This document shows positions 24,100-35,254 of a stretch of DNA of 64,000 nucleotides, in pieces (position 1 is the stretch's first letter; every line of letters begins with the position of its first letter). The stretch comes from Chamaecrista fasciculata (taxonomy: Eukaryota > Streptophyta > Magnoliopsida > Fabales > Fabaceae), in the NCBI GenBank assembly GCA_003254925.1, contig QANZ01009649.1:241973-305972 (forward strand). The letters run 5' to 3'. The notes below the pieces were generated by a model. It was not told the DNA's origin and made no database searches. It saw nothing but the letters and a program-made list of their open reading frames with translations. Made by a program: the position numbers and the translations under genes.

Positions 24100-26808
24100 A
24101 TCTCAGGTTTTGATCACCTCGTGAACCTTCAAATTCTTAATACTCAAGTTATATGAGGGAACAAAAAAAAAACATAAAAGGTTAAAATTTTGCTGGTGGC
24201 TTTGACAGTGTAACTAAATCAGCAATTAGCTTCATGACCATGTCCCAAACTGGTGTAAGAAGGCAGTTTGATTCTCGTCAAGTTCAAGACTTCAAGGAGC
24301 TATTGTTTTCAAACAAAACAAAAAAACTGATAAAGTAATCTTGTGGTTTGAATAACAAAATACACAAAAAGCGAAGAACAGCATACCAATAATAATTCTT
24401 CATACTTGTATCTGGTTCCCTAAATATCTATGTATTGTTCACGGGTAAAGTGTGAAGAGTAGTAGATATTGATATTTTCATCTTACACACAGGAGAGCAG
24501 CTTTGGTGTTATTTCTACGTGGAGTCAGATCTAAGAAGCAAGATGTCACTATTAAGTTAAAAATATCTCGTCATATATGTTTAAAAAATCTATGCTGTGT
24601 AAACTGTAAAATATACTTTAAGACATGAAGGGAGATTACTGATTGCACTGTACACATTCTTCTTCGTTTTCAATCAATGGGTTGGCTAACTTGGAAATGT
24701 CCAAGTCAACCCGGCCGCGTGTATAATTTTGTGAGAAACTTCCAAAACAACAGTAAAAGTTGAAAATGAATAAACTGAATTATCTTTCTTTTTTATGGAA
24801 GCTGAATTAATAATTTCACAAAGTGGTTAAAGTAATGATAATTAGTAGTAGATTTACATTCAAATCAGTTTCTAATTTTCTATACTGATCTTTCTGCCTC
24901 TTTCTCTCCCCCTCGCTCTTTTTATGTTATACTTCAATTATACTATAATTCAATCATTATGTAATTTAGCTGATTTATTTCTATAGAAGTTGTTAACAAG
25001 GTGTGTGTGTGTGTGTGAGTGTCTGGACAGGCTGGTTTGATATTCTTTTCTCTCTCACGTTGGAGGGATAGGGATAGGTACAGGGACCACAGGACAGGAC
25101 ACGCATCCAAGAAAGTGTACAAATGGAAGATCATGTCGTTTCCCAAAGCTGAATTATCAATATAATGGCTTGTTTAATCTTGACACTGGGACATCAAGCC
25201 CAGGATTTCCCTCTTCATTGGCTTACAAATTAAAAAAAAAAGTAGCCATAACTTACTTTGATTGAGATTAATGAAGATTTTAAATAAGAAAGGAAGGTTT
25301 GAAGTTTGAAGAAAAATAAGACAAAAGGGGAAGACTAGTTGAGGTAGGAAATTCCCTAGATATTGGTTACTAGGAAGGTGTCTTAGGTCCCTCAAGTCAT
25401 CTACCATCAAATGGCATGGAAGGGACTAGCCCAATCAATCATCAATGCATTCAATTCAATTCCTCATTTCTGAAAGAGAAAGAGGGTTTAAATTTTGTGG
25501 GGGAATGAAGGAGGAATTTGTGGCGTAATGTCATCCTTAATATTAAATATAAGATAGGGATGGTTTTCCTACTTGGAAGATGAAATTAGACAGAGACGTG
25601 TTTTAAGGGTGGTACACTGGCACTGGTGGAATAGAAAATTCTCAGGGTTGACTGTCTGACTTATGACTTGTGAGTCGCCAAAAAGAAAAGCGTTGACTGA
25701 CTTAATAGTGTTTTGATTTGGTGACGTGCTTTAAGGATCAAGAAAAATGAAGTACTAATATACAAAACTTGTAAAAAAAGGATTTAAGGAAGCAGAACTA
25801 TTTCTTATATTTAAGTATATCTGTGCTCATCGTATCACACTATCAGTTGTCAGGCCATGCATGACTTGTTATATAAATTTAGATGTTTGAAAAAAGTGAC
25901 TTGACATGGCTGGCGAGTTTTCTCTAAAACAAGAAGGAGGAAATAGCTAGCACCAATGAATTTGACGTTGTGTCTTTGTACTTTGTAATGTGTAACCATT
26001 CATGAGCATGTTTGAAAAAGAAAAAGAAGGAGTACTAAAGGATAAATATTAATTTTTTTCAGGACAAACAATCAGAAGTTAAGGACTTTCCCTCTCTCTT
26101 TCTTAAACAAAAATATGAAGGTTGACGACTCATTGACTTTCTGTTATTATTACTTCTCTCTCACTTACGCCAATTTTAAAACTTTGTTAGAAAAAAAGAC
26201 AATTACCATTACAACCATGGGGCTGCTGCTTTTGTCCATCTTTATGCTTTCCGTAAAGTGCCTTTTTCCCTTTACAGAGGGCACGGAACTTCCGTGCTTT
26301 CCCTCCCAATAACTAGGCAAATAGGAAATAACTTTTTTTTTTGTTAGTTTTCACCTTACTTATTTTCTTAAATCTTCATTAATCTCCTTGTAAATCAGTA
26401 CTATAGCAATTGATGCGAATTTAAGCATATCTATGCACGCGGTGAATCATGTTGGACCGCAAGATGTTAGATGCTCTCTTATACGTGTCAACCCTTATAA
26501 GGGAATAAAACAAAAATAATTTATTTTGACGCTTCAATTCTAAAGATAGATACCATACCATGTGACTTATTACTAAGATGGAATTATGCAATTCTAATCT
26601 GTGCACACTCATGACATAAATCAGATTTTGCTGTAATAAAATGATTGCACGGAACATTGGTGCATCTTAGTGTAATAAAGCTTCCTTCCTATATATGCAT
26701 CCAACAACCCCATTGCTCTGTTCCTCACAAAGCAAAAACCACACACACTTCCTTTGTCTCTGTGCTTTTTTTTCTGTGTCACATAATTTCTCTCTTTCTC
26801 CGACGGCC
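24100..26808. other. Intergenic region, transporter to AGP gene
   Basis: It contains the transporter 3' UTR, a short GT run near 25000-25018, pyrimidine-rich patches and the AGP promoter at its right end. The short frames (for example 24943-25146, 25174-25410, 26115-26312) have no domain, no spliceable continuation and low-complexity composition. No gene is called. Confidence 0.6.
26690..26696 (+). promoter_or_regulatory. TATA box of the AGP gene
   Basis: CCTATATATGCATCC lies about 115 bp upstream of the AGP ATG. A pyrimidine-rich leader (TTTCTCTCTTTCTCC) follows just before the ATG. The spacing fits transcription starting near 26720. Confidence 0.65.
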
Positions 26809-27216
26809 ATGGCGGTTGCACGTGCCATGCTCGTGATAACCATGTCCTTCGTTTTCTTCTCAATGTCCATTGCCCAATCTCCCTCCTCGGCGCCGTCGCA
26901 ACCACCAACTTCCGCGGCAGCGCCGTCGCCCAGTATTTCAGTTCCTCCGGCCGCCACACCCACGCAGAGTCCCACGTCGTCGCCACCCAACTCCGGCAGC
27001 CTAGCTCCGACGCCGGCGTCAGCCTCACCGCCTTCACCCCCGCATCCTCCGTCGTCGGCCCCATCGCCGTCGTCGTCTCCATCGCCGACACCGGTTCCGT
27101 CGTCGGATTCTGTTCCGACGCCGTCACCAAATTCCAACAACAACACTGCCTCTGTTCATGGAAGCAGCTTTGCCTTGATGGCGTTATGTGGGGGAGCTGC
27201 TCTGCTTCTAGCTTAA
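26809..27216 (+). CDS. AGP: Classical arabinogalactan protein, GPI-anchored
   Basis: Single exon, 135 aa. A hydrophobic signal peptide (residues 1-23, ending SMSIAQ) is followed by about 80 residues dominated by Pro, Ser, Ala and Thr. Dipeptides SP, AP, TP and PPs are spread throughout, the substrate pattern for prolyl hydroxylation and arabinogalactan addition. The C-terminus has a polar spacer (NSNNNTASVHGSS), then FALMALCGGAALLLA, a GPI-attachment signal. Such proteoglycans sit on the outer plasma membrane or in the wall. The coding part is markedly GC-rich compared with its surroundings because of CCG, TCG and GCG codons. An upstream in-frame ATG at 26695 is too close to the TATA box to be the start. 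Confidence 0.92.
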   Translation: MAVARAMLVITMSFVFFSMSIAQSPSSAPSQPPTSAAAPSPSISVPPAATPTQSPTSSPPNSGSLAPTPASASPPSPPHPPSSAPSPSSSPSPTPVPSSDSVPTPSPNSNNNTASVHGSSFALMALCGGAALLLA

Positions 27217-29513
27217 AAACTCATGGAGTCTCTTTGATTTTGAGTTCCTCGTAGATTTATTTTATATGTCATTTTTTTTCCTGGGGTTTAGTTTTTCTCT
27301 TTCTCCCCCTCTCTGCTCTGTTATTCTGTACTTTCGGTTCTGTTTTTGTGCTGTTCTGTTGTGTTAGATTTCGTGGATGATTCTTGAGGTGCTCCTTTAG
27401 TGATTTGTTTTAGGAGGGTCTTCAATCTTCATGACTTATTATTGCCTTGGAGATACATCATTTACAGTGTTACCGTCTTGTAGCTAAAATAAGAGAGGTT
27501 TGGTGGTTTCCACTTTAAATTTCTTTTCCGCTGTTCAATTTTACAGAGCACCAATTCTTTTTTCTCAATTCTTCACTCTTTCCTGTTTTTTTTTACTTGC
27601 TTATGATAAAGCTTGAAGGCTTCACAATAATCATCATATAATAAACCAATGTCCTGTTGAATGGTACGAGGTTCAGATATTTAAGGATTGATGTTAAATG
27701 TCAATTATACCGTCAACTAATGGAAGTTATGGCTCCAAATAACATTTTGATTGAATAACTTAAAACATAAATACGTCCAATAATGTATAATTGTCTATGC
27801 TTTTTAAGGGGTTGCTAAAATGGGTTGGATTCATTTATACTTGACTCGGGCATAATTGATATTGTTTTGATTCTTTTGTAAGTTGAGTTAGAGGGTTTTT
27901 CTCTTCTGAAATTGGTATGGGAAAGAAAGAAGCTTTGAAATGAAGATGGAAGGTGGAGGGGATTGTGGAAGAAGAGAAAGAGGAAAAAGCTAAGGTGCTA
28001 ATTGTTAAGAATGGAATATGTGGAAGAAAGTGTGGAAGGTGTTTTTCCTTTTGATGATGAGCAGTTGGCACTTTGGAATTTTCTATGTGTGTTAAAAATA
28101 AAAGGTTAAAAAAAAGAAACAGGACTATTGGTGGAGGGAGATGAAGAGTGATGAAGATAAGAGGATGGCATTGTTCAATAATTTTAGGGACACATCTATA
28201 CTATAGTAAACTTTTTTTATCAATAATATAAACAAATAAGCATTTTAATTTGGCCTTTTATTAACTGTACTTAATCTTTGTTAGCTTTGCTTTATTCTAG
28301 CCAATCAATACGAGGAGAAAGCGACGTGCACATGGTCTATCTATAATTGTACATGACAAAACAATGTTATTTACTTATTTACGGATGTTTTTATTTTGTG
28401 CCCAAATAATGAGGAGGACCTTCTAATGTCCAACCTCCACGACGTTATTAAGGTAGTTTTAAAACAAAACTTGTGAAAAAAAAGGACATGATTTAATGTA
28501 CAATAATGTATGTTAAGTAGTAATTTGGTGGGGAGAGAAAAGTAGAGAGGAGCTTGGAAGGGTCAATTTACAAGAAAGAATGTGTGGCTAAGGGGTTTTT
28601 GGTAATTTGGTTGAAATTTCAATAGTGGGAATTGGATGATTCCAGAAAGGGGGAGAGTGGGGACTTGAGGACACGTTATCCCTACCACCCAATATCATAT
28701 AAGCAAGCATTCTCATACTCTGAATTTATTCCAATAGGTATTGATTCATTTTGTGATCAAAACAATCCTGAGAGAATTCAGAACAATATAATGAATAATG
28801 ATAATAATAATATTTTAAAAAAAGTATTAGATTCCATTTCAAAAGTGTTATAATATAGAGCTTGTAGAGCACTAATTTTGCTATCCCCACTTCACTTTTA
28901 CTTGTCACTCACTATGGGATCCGTGACCAGTAGGATGGAGGACAGCCATTAACAAAGAAATTACTAGTGATTTATCCACGCGTTCCATATCATAAGCATA
29001 GTTTACACATGATAGTCAAGCGGAGGAATTCCACATTATACGATTATATATTAATATTCCTATACGTATGACAGAATCACAGCAAAATCGCTTACTGACA
29101 CCACCTAAACATGACATTTGAGAGATATCTACAAGTAAAGATGTAAAAAAAAAAAAACACTCTTGATAGTTACACAATCCCCTTTCTGCCTCCCGCACTT
29201 AAATGTTTAAAACAAAATCATAAATACAAAAGGGTTTGACTTTGACTTGAGCTTTCATGTTTTCTGCCTTTGGTTGAGCTCAGACTCTCTAAATAAGTGC
29301 CTATGGGCATTGTTCAGATCTTCCCAACATGCATGTCATCTAATAACTGGTTCTTTTCAATAATAATTTTCCTGTAATTTGTAACCAATAATAATACCCT
29401 GAAACCCTTGCAGAGACATTGAGAGATAAATACCAAAAAGAATGAATGGGCATCACGAATAATGGTTAGCAGCTAATAAGTGGAATAATTCTATATTATT
29501 CTTATACTTTGAC
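27217..29513. other. Intergenic region, AGP to Gly-rich gene (tail to tail)
   Basis: It contains the AGP 3' UTR (T-rich, to about 27500) and, at the right, the 3' UTR of the minus-strand gene starting at 33339. Short frames at 27835-28071 and 28632-28853 are low in complexity and unsupported. Otherwise AT-rich DNA. Confidence 0.6.
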
Positions 29514-32500
29514 CTACTTTTTTCTTTGTTTTCTTCGGCACTCGAAACAATTAGCACAGGGCGACTTATTTCTAGCTGAAGAACTTGACTGGATATTTTG
29601 GACAGACCAACTTGGTTTGAGCTTGCTAGATGGTATTTTCAGGTCCTCCATTAGTATCTGGCGAAGCTTCTCGTTTTCTTCCACAAGGTCTTCAATAATT
29701 TGCTGGTGTTTCAAAACCTGAATCCATCAACAACTTTAAAGGACTCACTGAAAGTTCAAGTTAAACCACTGAGCAAAAGGCATTAGTAAAATAAGAGAAA
29801 ATGAACATTTACCATTTTAAGTATGTTGTTCTCTTCTCGCAATCGTCCAGCCTGCAATATTCACTTGAATCAGAATTTCATATAATATTGGAATAACTCA
29901 GGCGAATAACCCCCAAAAAAAGAGGAAGGAAAGAATAATGAAGATAAATGAACTGATGATTAATTTGTTGCTCTAGATTTCACAGTTGAGAGAAAATGAT
30001 TTCAGATACAAGACTTGCACGAAGACCACATTAGTCTATGGATTAGTCTATGATGCAAAGTGGGTATTGCATGCAAGATGCAACTAGTAATGTGACTTCA
30101 TACACAATTTTTATTGGTTAAAAAAGTTATATTTTTTATTATTTTTCAGCATTAAATTACTTAAAAAAAATGAGATTATGCCACCTCGCAACTGTATGCA
30201 TATGAGCATATCCCACTTCGCATCTTAGAATTTCCCTTAGTTTATACACATGATGTATTGAAATTTGAAACACCACAGCTAATCACCAAAGGTGTAAAAA
30301 TAATCATATTGACATTCAAACAAAAATTTGAGAAACAAACAACACCCAATCCTTATTCATTGCTCTAGTATCCAATCAAGAAAGTATGATATTTGTCCTT
30401 CTCAACTGACAACCAATAATTTCTAGCCTCAACAAAATTCCTACCAATAAGTTGATATAAGCCTTTTACTAGTCCAATAAAAAACAAGAGCAGTTCTGGA
30501 TTCTGATCAATAGGAAAAAAAAAAGTCCACCAATACCACTACACTAATCCACTATATTCAAGGTCACCTCTTAAAACAGCCTGTACACTCCAATAAAGAA
30601 GCTATATTATTTCATTCATTTCCTGAAGCATAAGAATTCGAGTGCAAGAGAAACTCCAAAATGTTCGCCAAAAAGGAATTATGCATCAAAATCAATGGAC
30701 AATAGTGGATGGCAGAAAAAGCATAAAATCCATTCATCATATTGGCAAATGATACCATAGTCCCCCTTTTCCTTCCTTGAATTCACCAAGAAAGCAGGCA
30801 AACAAATAAACATCAAGAATTGACAGCATGTACATACCACTCCATCTTGTACACCTTGCTCTCCTTTCAGCAATGGATTTTGCAGAAAGTTGTTGAGGAC
30901 CTTCTCAGTTCGATTGCCAAATGAAGGGTCAAATGAATTGTCTTTGGATGTGACGTTTTCAGAAGGTGAACCAATCTGCATAGGTTGAGATCCTGTCAGA
31001 CTTTGAGATGCTTTCTGCATCATGTTTCCTGCAGAGGTTTGGTTTAAAGGTGAATTAATGCCAATGCCACTTTGCAAGGATGTTGGCAAGGCACCCTGAC
31101 CAAAGGGTAGGCTGGGGACAATTCCAAACTTCATCATCATCTTTGTCATCCCTAACTATCAAATTCAATATTTAGAATTTAGATACATAAGAAAAAACAA
31201 ATAAATAATAAAAGAAAATTCTTGAAATGACAGAAAATTTCACATACTGTAAGACTAGATTGAATTTGATGCAATACTCCTGGTTTCACAGCAAGGCCTA
31301 CCAAAAATAAAAGATGAAAATTAAACAAAACTCAGCTATCAATTGAAAAAGCTCCATAAAACATGAAATATCTCATTCAACTAACAATATCAGATAAATT
31401 TTTAGCCGTAAGTAGAGGAAAAGAGAAATTAACCATGGATGTATGAATTATTCCTTAACAAGCTCAAGGATTCAGTTTAATGAGGATGCTAGAGGTTTAG
31501 GCATATAGTGGATTAGTGGCAATTCCTAGCACCGTATTCTGCTTTCACATTTTTAATCTTCAGGGTACAATGCATTACAGTTTAGATTCTTCATTACCTT
31601 CCTTCTTCTACAAATTCAGTGATAAATTCTAGTTCATCATCAACTAAAGTATATTTATAAGATAAAGCACAGATGCATTATTATAAGAATACTTGAAGTG
31701 GAATGCTGCTTCCTAGGAGCATTTCAAAGAACCTATCCTAGCATACTGAAATGCTTTCATGGAAATTCATATCTATACTCAAAATATAGTCACTGGTAAC
31801 ATCAAAAGTAAAAACATTAGCTTATGAAACTAATAGAAAGAATATCCAATGCACAGGATCAATCCACATTCCACGAAGTAATATCAACCTGGAGGTCAAC
31901 AACATAATTTAACTATCTTATGAAAAAAAATGCATAAAAATTAACAATATTATATTTGGCTAAGAACAGAGGAAAATAAGCCTCCTGAAAGTAGTGTATA
32001 AGACTCTATAAATACAGATTGTTGGTAAAATAATGAGAGCCATAGCTCTAGCAATTACAGAGAGGGAGAAATTTTATGGGATTTCCCTCCTCCCCAAAGT
32101 AGGATTCAACCACGGTCCTACTCCAGGTTGATGCATCTCTTGTCACACCACCCAAACAACTTTGTTGAACGTCATAGAGATATTTGAAATTGAATGAATG
32201 TGACATACCAACTCCAAAACCATGGCCAAAGCCTACTCCACATCCAATGCCCGCTTCAATATTCTTAGCTCCCAACTTCCTCAACTAAATAAATAAAATA
32301 TGAGAAATAAGTATTCATTAAAAGCCTAAAGTTATTTATCCCATAAAAAAGAAGCTAAAAAAGGAATTGAAGTTATGATAGAGTTACAATACCAGAACTT
32401 TCGATACTAGAAAGACTTAATTTTGACTTACAGAACTGTTTACGTGTCTGCCAACGCCAGAAAATGCATCAGTTGCTCCTCTGGTGGCGCTCATGACTTG

Positions 32501-33339
32501 ATTCAGCACGGGTATAGCACCTACGTGGAATCCATTTTGCTAAAATTAGGAGGCTCAAAATCATGATGATATCTCTGAGATTAAAGAGAACACAAAAAAC
32601 ATCATCTCTGCGATTTATCAATTATAATAGCATCACAAAGAAACATACAAATATCATCTAAGTCAAGCTTTGGTGACAGACAAATCTTCATTGTCAGGTG
32701 TTCAAAACAGATGTGACCTATAGGATATACACATAAAACAAAACTAAAGGAGAAAAATTCGTTCGCAGTATCAATTGACAAAATTGTCAAAAACCAAAGC
32801 AATAATAGTTCAATGCATATTTATAAAAGCATTAAAACATAAATACACAATGCCAAGTGACAAACATAAGAAATACAAAATGCACATAACTATCTAAACC
32901 AATCCACATTTGAACTGCTGCTGATACTTAAAGTAGCTCCCTCGCTTCGCATTTCCACATTTGCTTATTTGATCATAGAATAAACAAGGCTAGAACCCAA
33001 AATTGAAACGACTATGAAGGAACAAAACAAAATACATGATTTGTTAGCAGCAGTTTCTGCCCGGGTGTCGCCATTTTTCGGTTTGAAAATCCCACTGAAG
33101 TCCATCACTTCCTCTAACAACCCATAGAAAAAAAGTGTGCGGGAATTTATAGAGGAGAAAAGAGTACCTAAATTTAAAGGGCGGCCAACACCAATTCCTA
33201 CGCCACAACCGACGCCAAAACCTGTAAATACTTGACCTACTTTGAAAGTAAATGGATTCTCCAGTCGGATTGGCGGAAACGGCTTTCCTTGGATGCTATC
33301 TACGCTGCTCGTACCACCAACACTACTTCCACTCTCCAT
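29514..33339 (-). CDS. Unrecognised plant protein: two Gly/Val-rich segments plus C-terminal coiled coil
   Basis: Exons 5' to 3': 33339-33168, 32520-32432, 32284-32209, 31297-31248, 31155-30838, 29851-29813, 29717-29514, all in frame, giving 315 aa. I do not recognise the family. Visible parts: an N-terminal Ser/Gly-rich head; FTGFGVGCGVGIGVGRPLNLG (about residues 38-58); an amphipathic linker; a second Gly stretch IEAGIGCGVGFGHGFGVG (about 95-112); a Met/Gln/Ser/Asn-rich middle; a leucine-heptad-like segment LREENNILKMVLKHQQIIED continuing EENEKLRQIL (about 236-265); and a basic C-terminus with CANCFECRRKQRKK, a Cys pair-and-single motif. The two Gly stretches each end at a phase-1 intron. 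Glycine-zipper-like runs suggest membrane insertion or close helix packing, and the tail suggests nucleic-acid or metal contact; both are inference. No obvious transit peptide. Confidence 0.8.
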
Positions 33340-34142
33340 TCCACTGCAAAGTCGTAAAGACAGTGTGAATCTTCTTAATTGCTTCCGCTTTACCCTTCGA
33401 ATTACAAAAGTGAAGAAAGCCTTTCTTCTTCCTCAAAATTTTCTACAGAATTTCCCTCCCCTGACCTCAGAATCGAAACGCACATCGGGCACTATTGATT
33501 GCATCAACACAAAGGCCGAAGCTTGTGTGCTAAGTGCGAACACTAACACAGCGCAAACTTACACCTATTAACGTGGCACTCTGGAGACCCTGCCACGAAA
33601 GGAAGAGAGAAATGTCAAATTACTCGAGAGTCCTTAGATTTCTTTATGAAATGTCAAAATGATCCAACTAACCACTAATGATACGATCGCGGAGGATCGA
33701 GAGAGTGGAACATTCCGCAGTGCGCAAAATCTTGTAGTTTAAGGACTTTAGTGAAGGCTCTATGGTTTAGGCCCAGCCCATAACTGAATTTGAAGGTTTT
33801 GAAGATGAGTTATTTATCTTTGAGGCCAAAGTCTTATTTTTATCCTTCAGTCATGCTCAATGTTCCAAATCGGTCCCTTAGTTATTTTTGGTTCTATATT
33901 AGTCCCTTATTTTTTCAAAAGTTGGCACAGTTGGTCCCTCAAATATTTTCCATCTATTTTTTCGTTAAAAAAAAGACAAGTTTAATTTTTAACTCTTAAA
34001 AATTTAAATTTTTGCATCAAGGATCTCTCTCTCTCTCCATTTTCGGCCACAAGCCGTCGTCGCCTACCTGAAACACGAAAACATCGTGATCGTCGTCGTT
34101 GTTGTTACTACTGCTATTCACCCAACCAAACACGTCCCAAGG

Positions 34143-34178
<36 letters not shown>

Positions 34179-35254
34179 AACTAAAACCCCCAATTATTTC
34201 TTCTTTCTTACATTTTAGTTCAATTATAAAGAAAAATGTCCTTAATGCAAAAATTTAAACTTATAGGAGTTAAAAATCAATTTTTGTCTTTTTTTTAACG
34301 GAAAAATGGATGGAAAACGTTTGAGGGACCAACTGTGCCAAATTTTGAAAAATTGAGGGATCAATATGGAACGAAAAATAACTAAGAGACCGATTTGAAA
34401 CATTGAGTATAACTGAGAGACCAAAATAAGAGTTTGGCCTATCTTTTATATTAAACAAATGACACATTACTTATCTTGTACACAGTACACGGATAAGCTT
34501 CATATTCCTGGATGAATTTTTTGTAAAGCTTTCAAAAATGAAATTTTATTTTATTGGTTGAGATTAAGATTAGATGGATTTGCGGAAAATAATCTGTAGC
34601 CATAATAAGTATTGCTGTATGAATCATGACTAACTATTTTTTTTTTAATTTAATTTTCTTTGAGAGCAAACTTTTCCCAAAGGCGTGCTAGTGGAAAATA
34701 ATTTGAGCTCTTGCCAAAAAGGGATGTCATCAGTGTCACTTATCTGTTGACTTTGGTCTTCAATTTTGTTGATGTTTCTGGGAAGAAAATAGAGAATATA
34801 ATAGAGTCCATTTTGTTGTGGGACATATGGTCTTAATTTAACGGACATATGATTGTTACGTTTCAGCGGCAAATAGCGGCAGCTTAAAGACTAGATAGTT
34901 AAAGTTTTCATGAAATCTGAAATTGGAGCTGTCAGAATTGGAATTGATTCTACTACATATATAATAATTAGTTAGGGCGTATGCACAAGCAGTGAAGCAC
35001 AACAAGGGTGCATGAAGAAGAAGATAATAATTGTGACAACATGTTTATCAACGTAACACACATGCAAAGTAAACGACAAGTTGGCGATTAATTGTAATAC
35101 ATGGCAGAATCACAGTCATTTTAGTGAGCTGTCCCTTCTCCAACGAACTCTGCCTCTAAAGTAGTCTAATTAAGCTACCCTGCTCTCTCATCTATTTAAT
35201 TCCTTTTCTTGGGGTGAAATGAAACATCAAACATGTACCATTTCCATTCGATTA
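33340..35254. other. Intergenic region, Gly-rich gene promoter side
   Basis: It contains the upstream region of the gene starting at 33339, a 608-bp long-TIR element (33833-34440), and the 3' UTR of the gene ending at 35255. Frames within the element are chance. The stretch 34450-35200 shows nothing further. Confidence 0.6.
33833..34440. mobile_element. Foldback element with about 190-bp terminal inverted repeats
   Basis: The left arm (33833 to about 34022) and right arm (about 34235-34440) are inverted copies, roughly 80-85% alike by eye. They begin AGGCCAAAGTCTTATTTT on one side and, inverted, AGGCCAAACTCTTATTTT on the other. The hexamer ATCTTT abuts both ends (33826-33831, 34441-34446), a possible target duplication. 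The roughly 210-bp centre is unrelated, with a GA run (34146-34173) and CGTCGTCG text. Long TIRs around a non-coding core suggest a MULE-type non-autonomous transposon. Confidence 0.7.

Noticed and set aside
26115-26312. 65-codon forward frame upstream of the AGP gene with a hydrophobic segment
   Set aside because: Low complexity, no conserved residues, and no promoter or splice support.
26621-27146. Long minus-strand frames opposite the arabinogalactan protein gene
   Set aside because: They are by-products of GC-rich Pro/Ser/Ala codons on the other strand. The plus strand has a signal peptide, AGP composition and GPI signal.
27835-28071. 78-codon reverse frame rich in Ser, Phe and His
   Set aside because: It lies in purine/pyrimidine-biased DNA, which gives such frames by chance; no family recognised.
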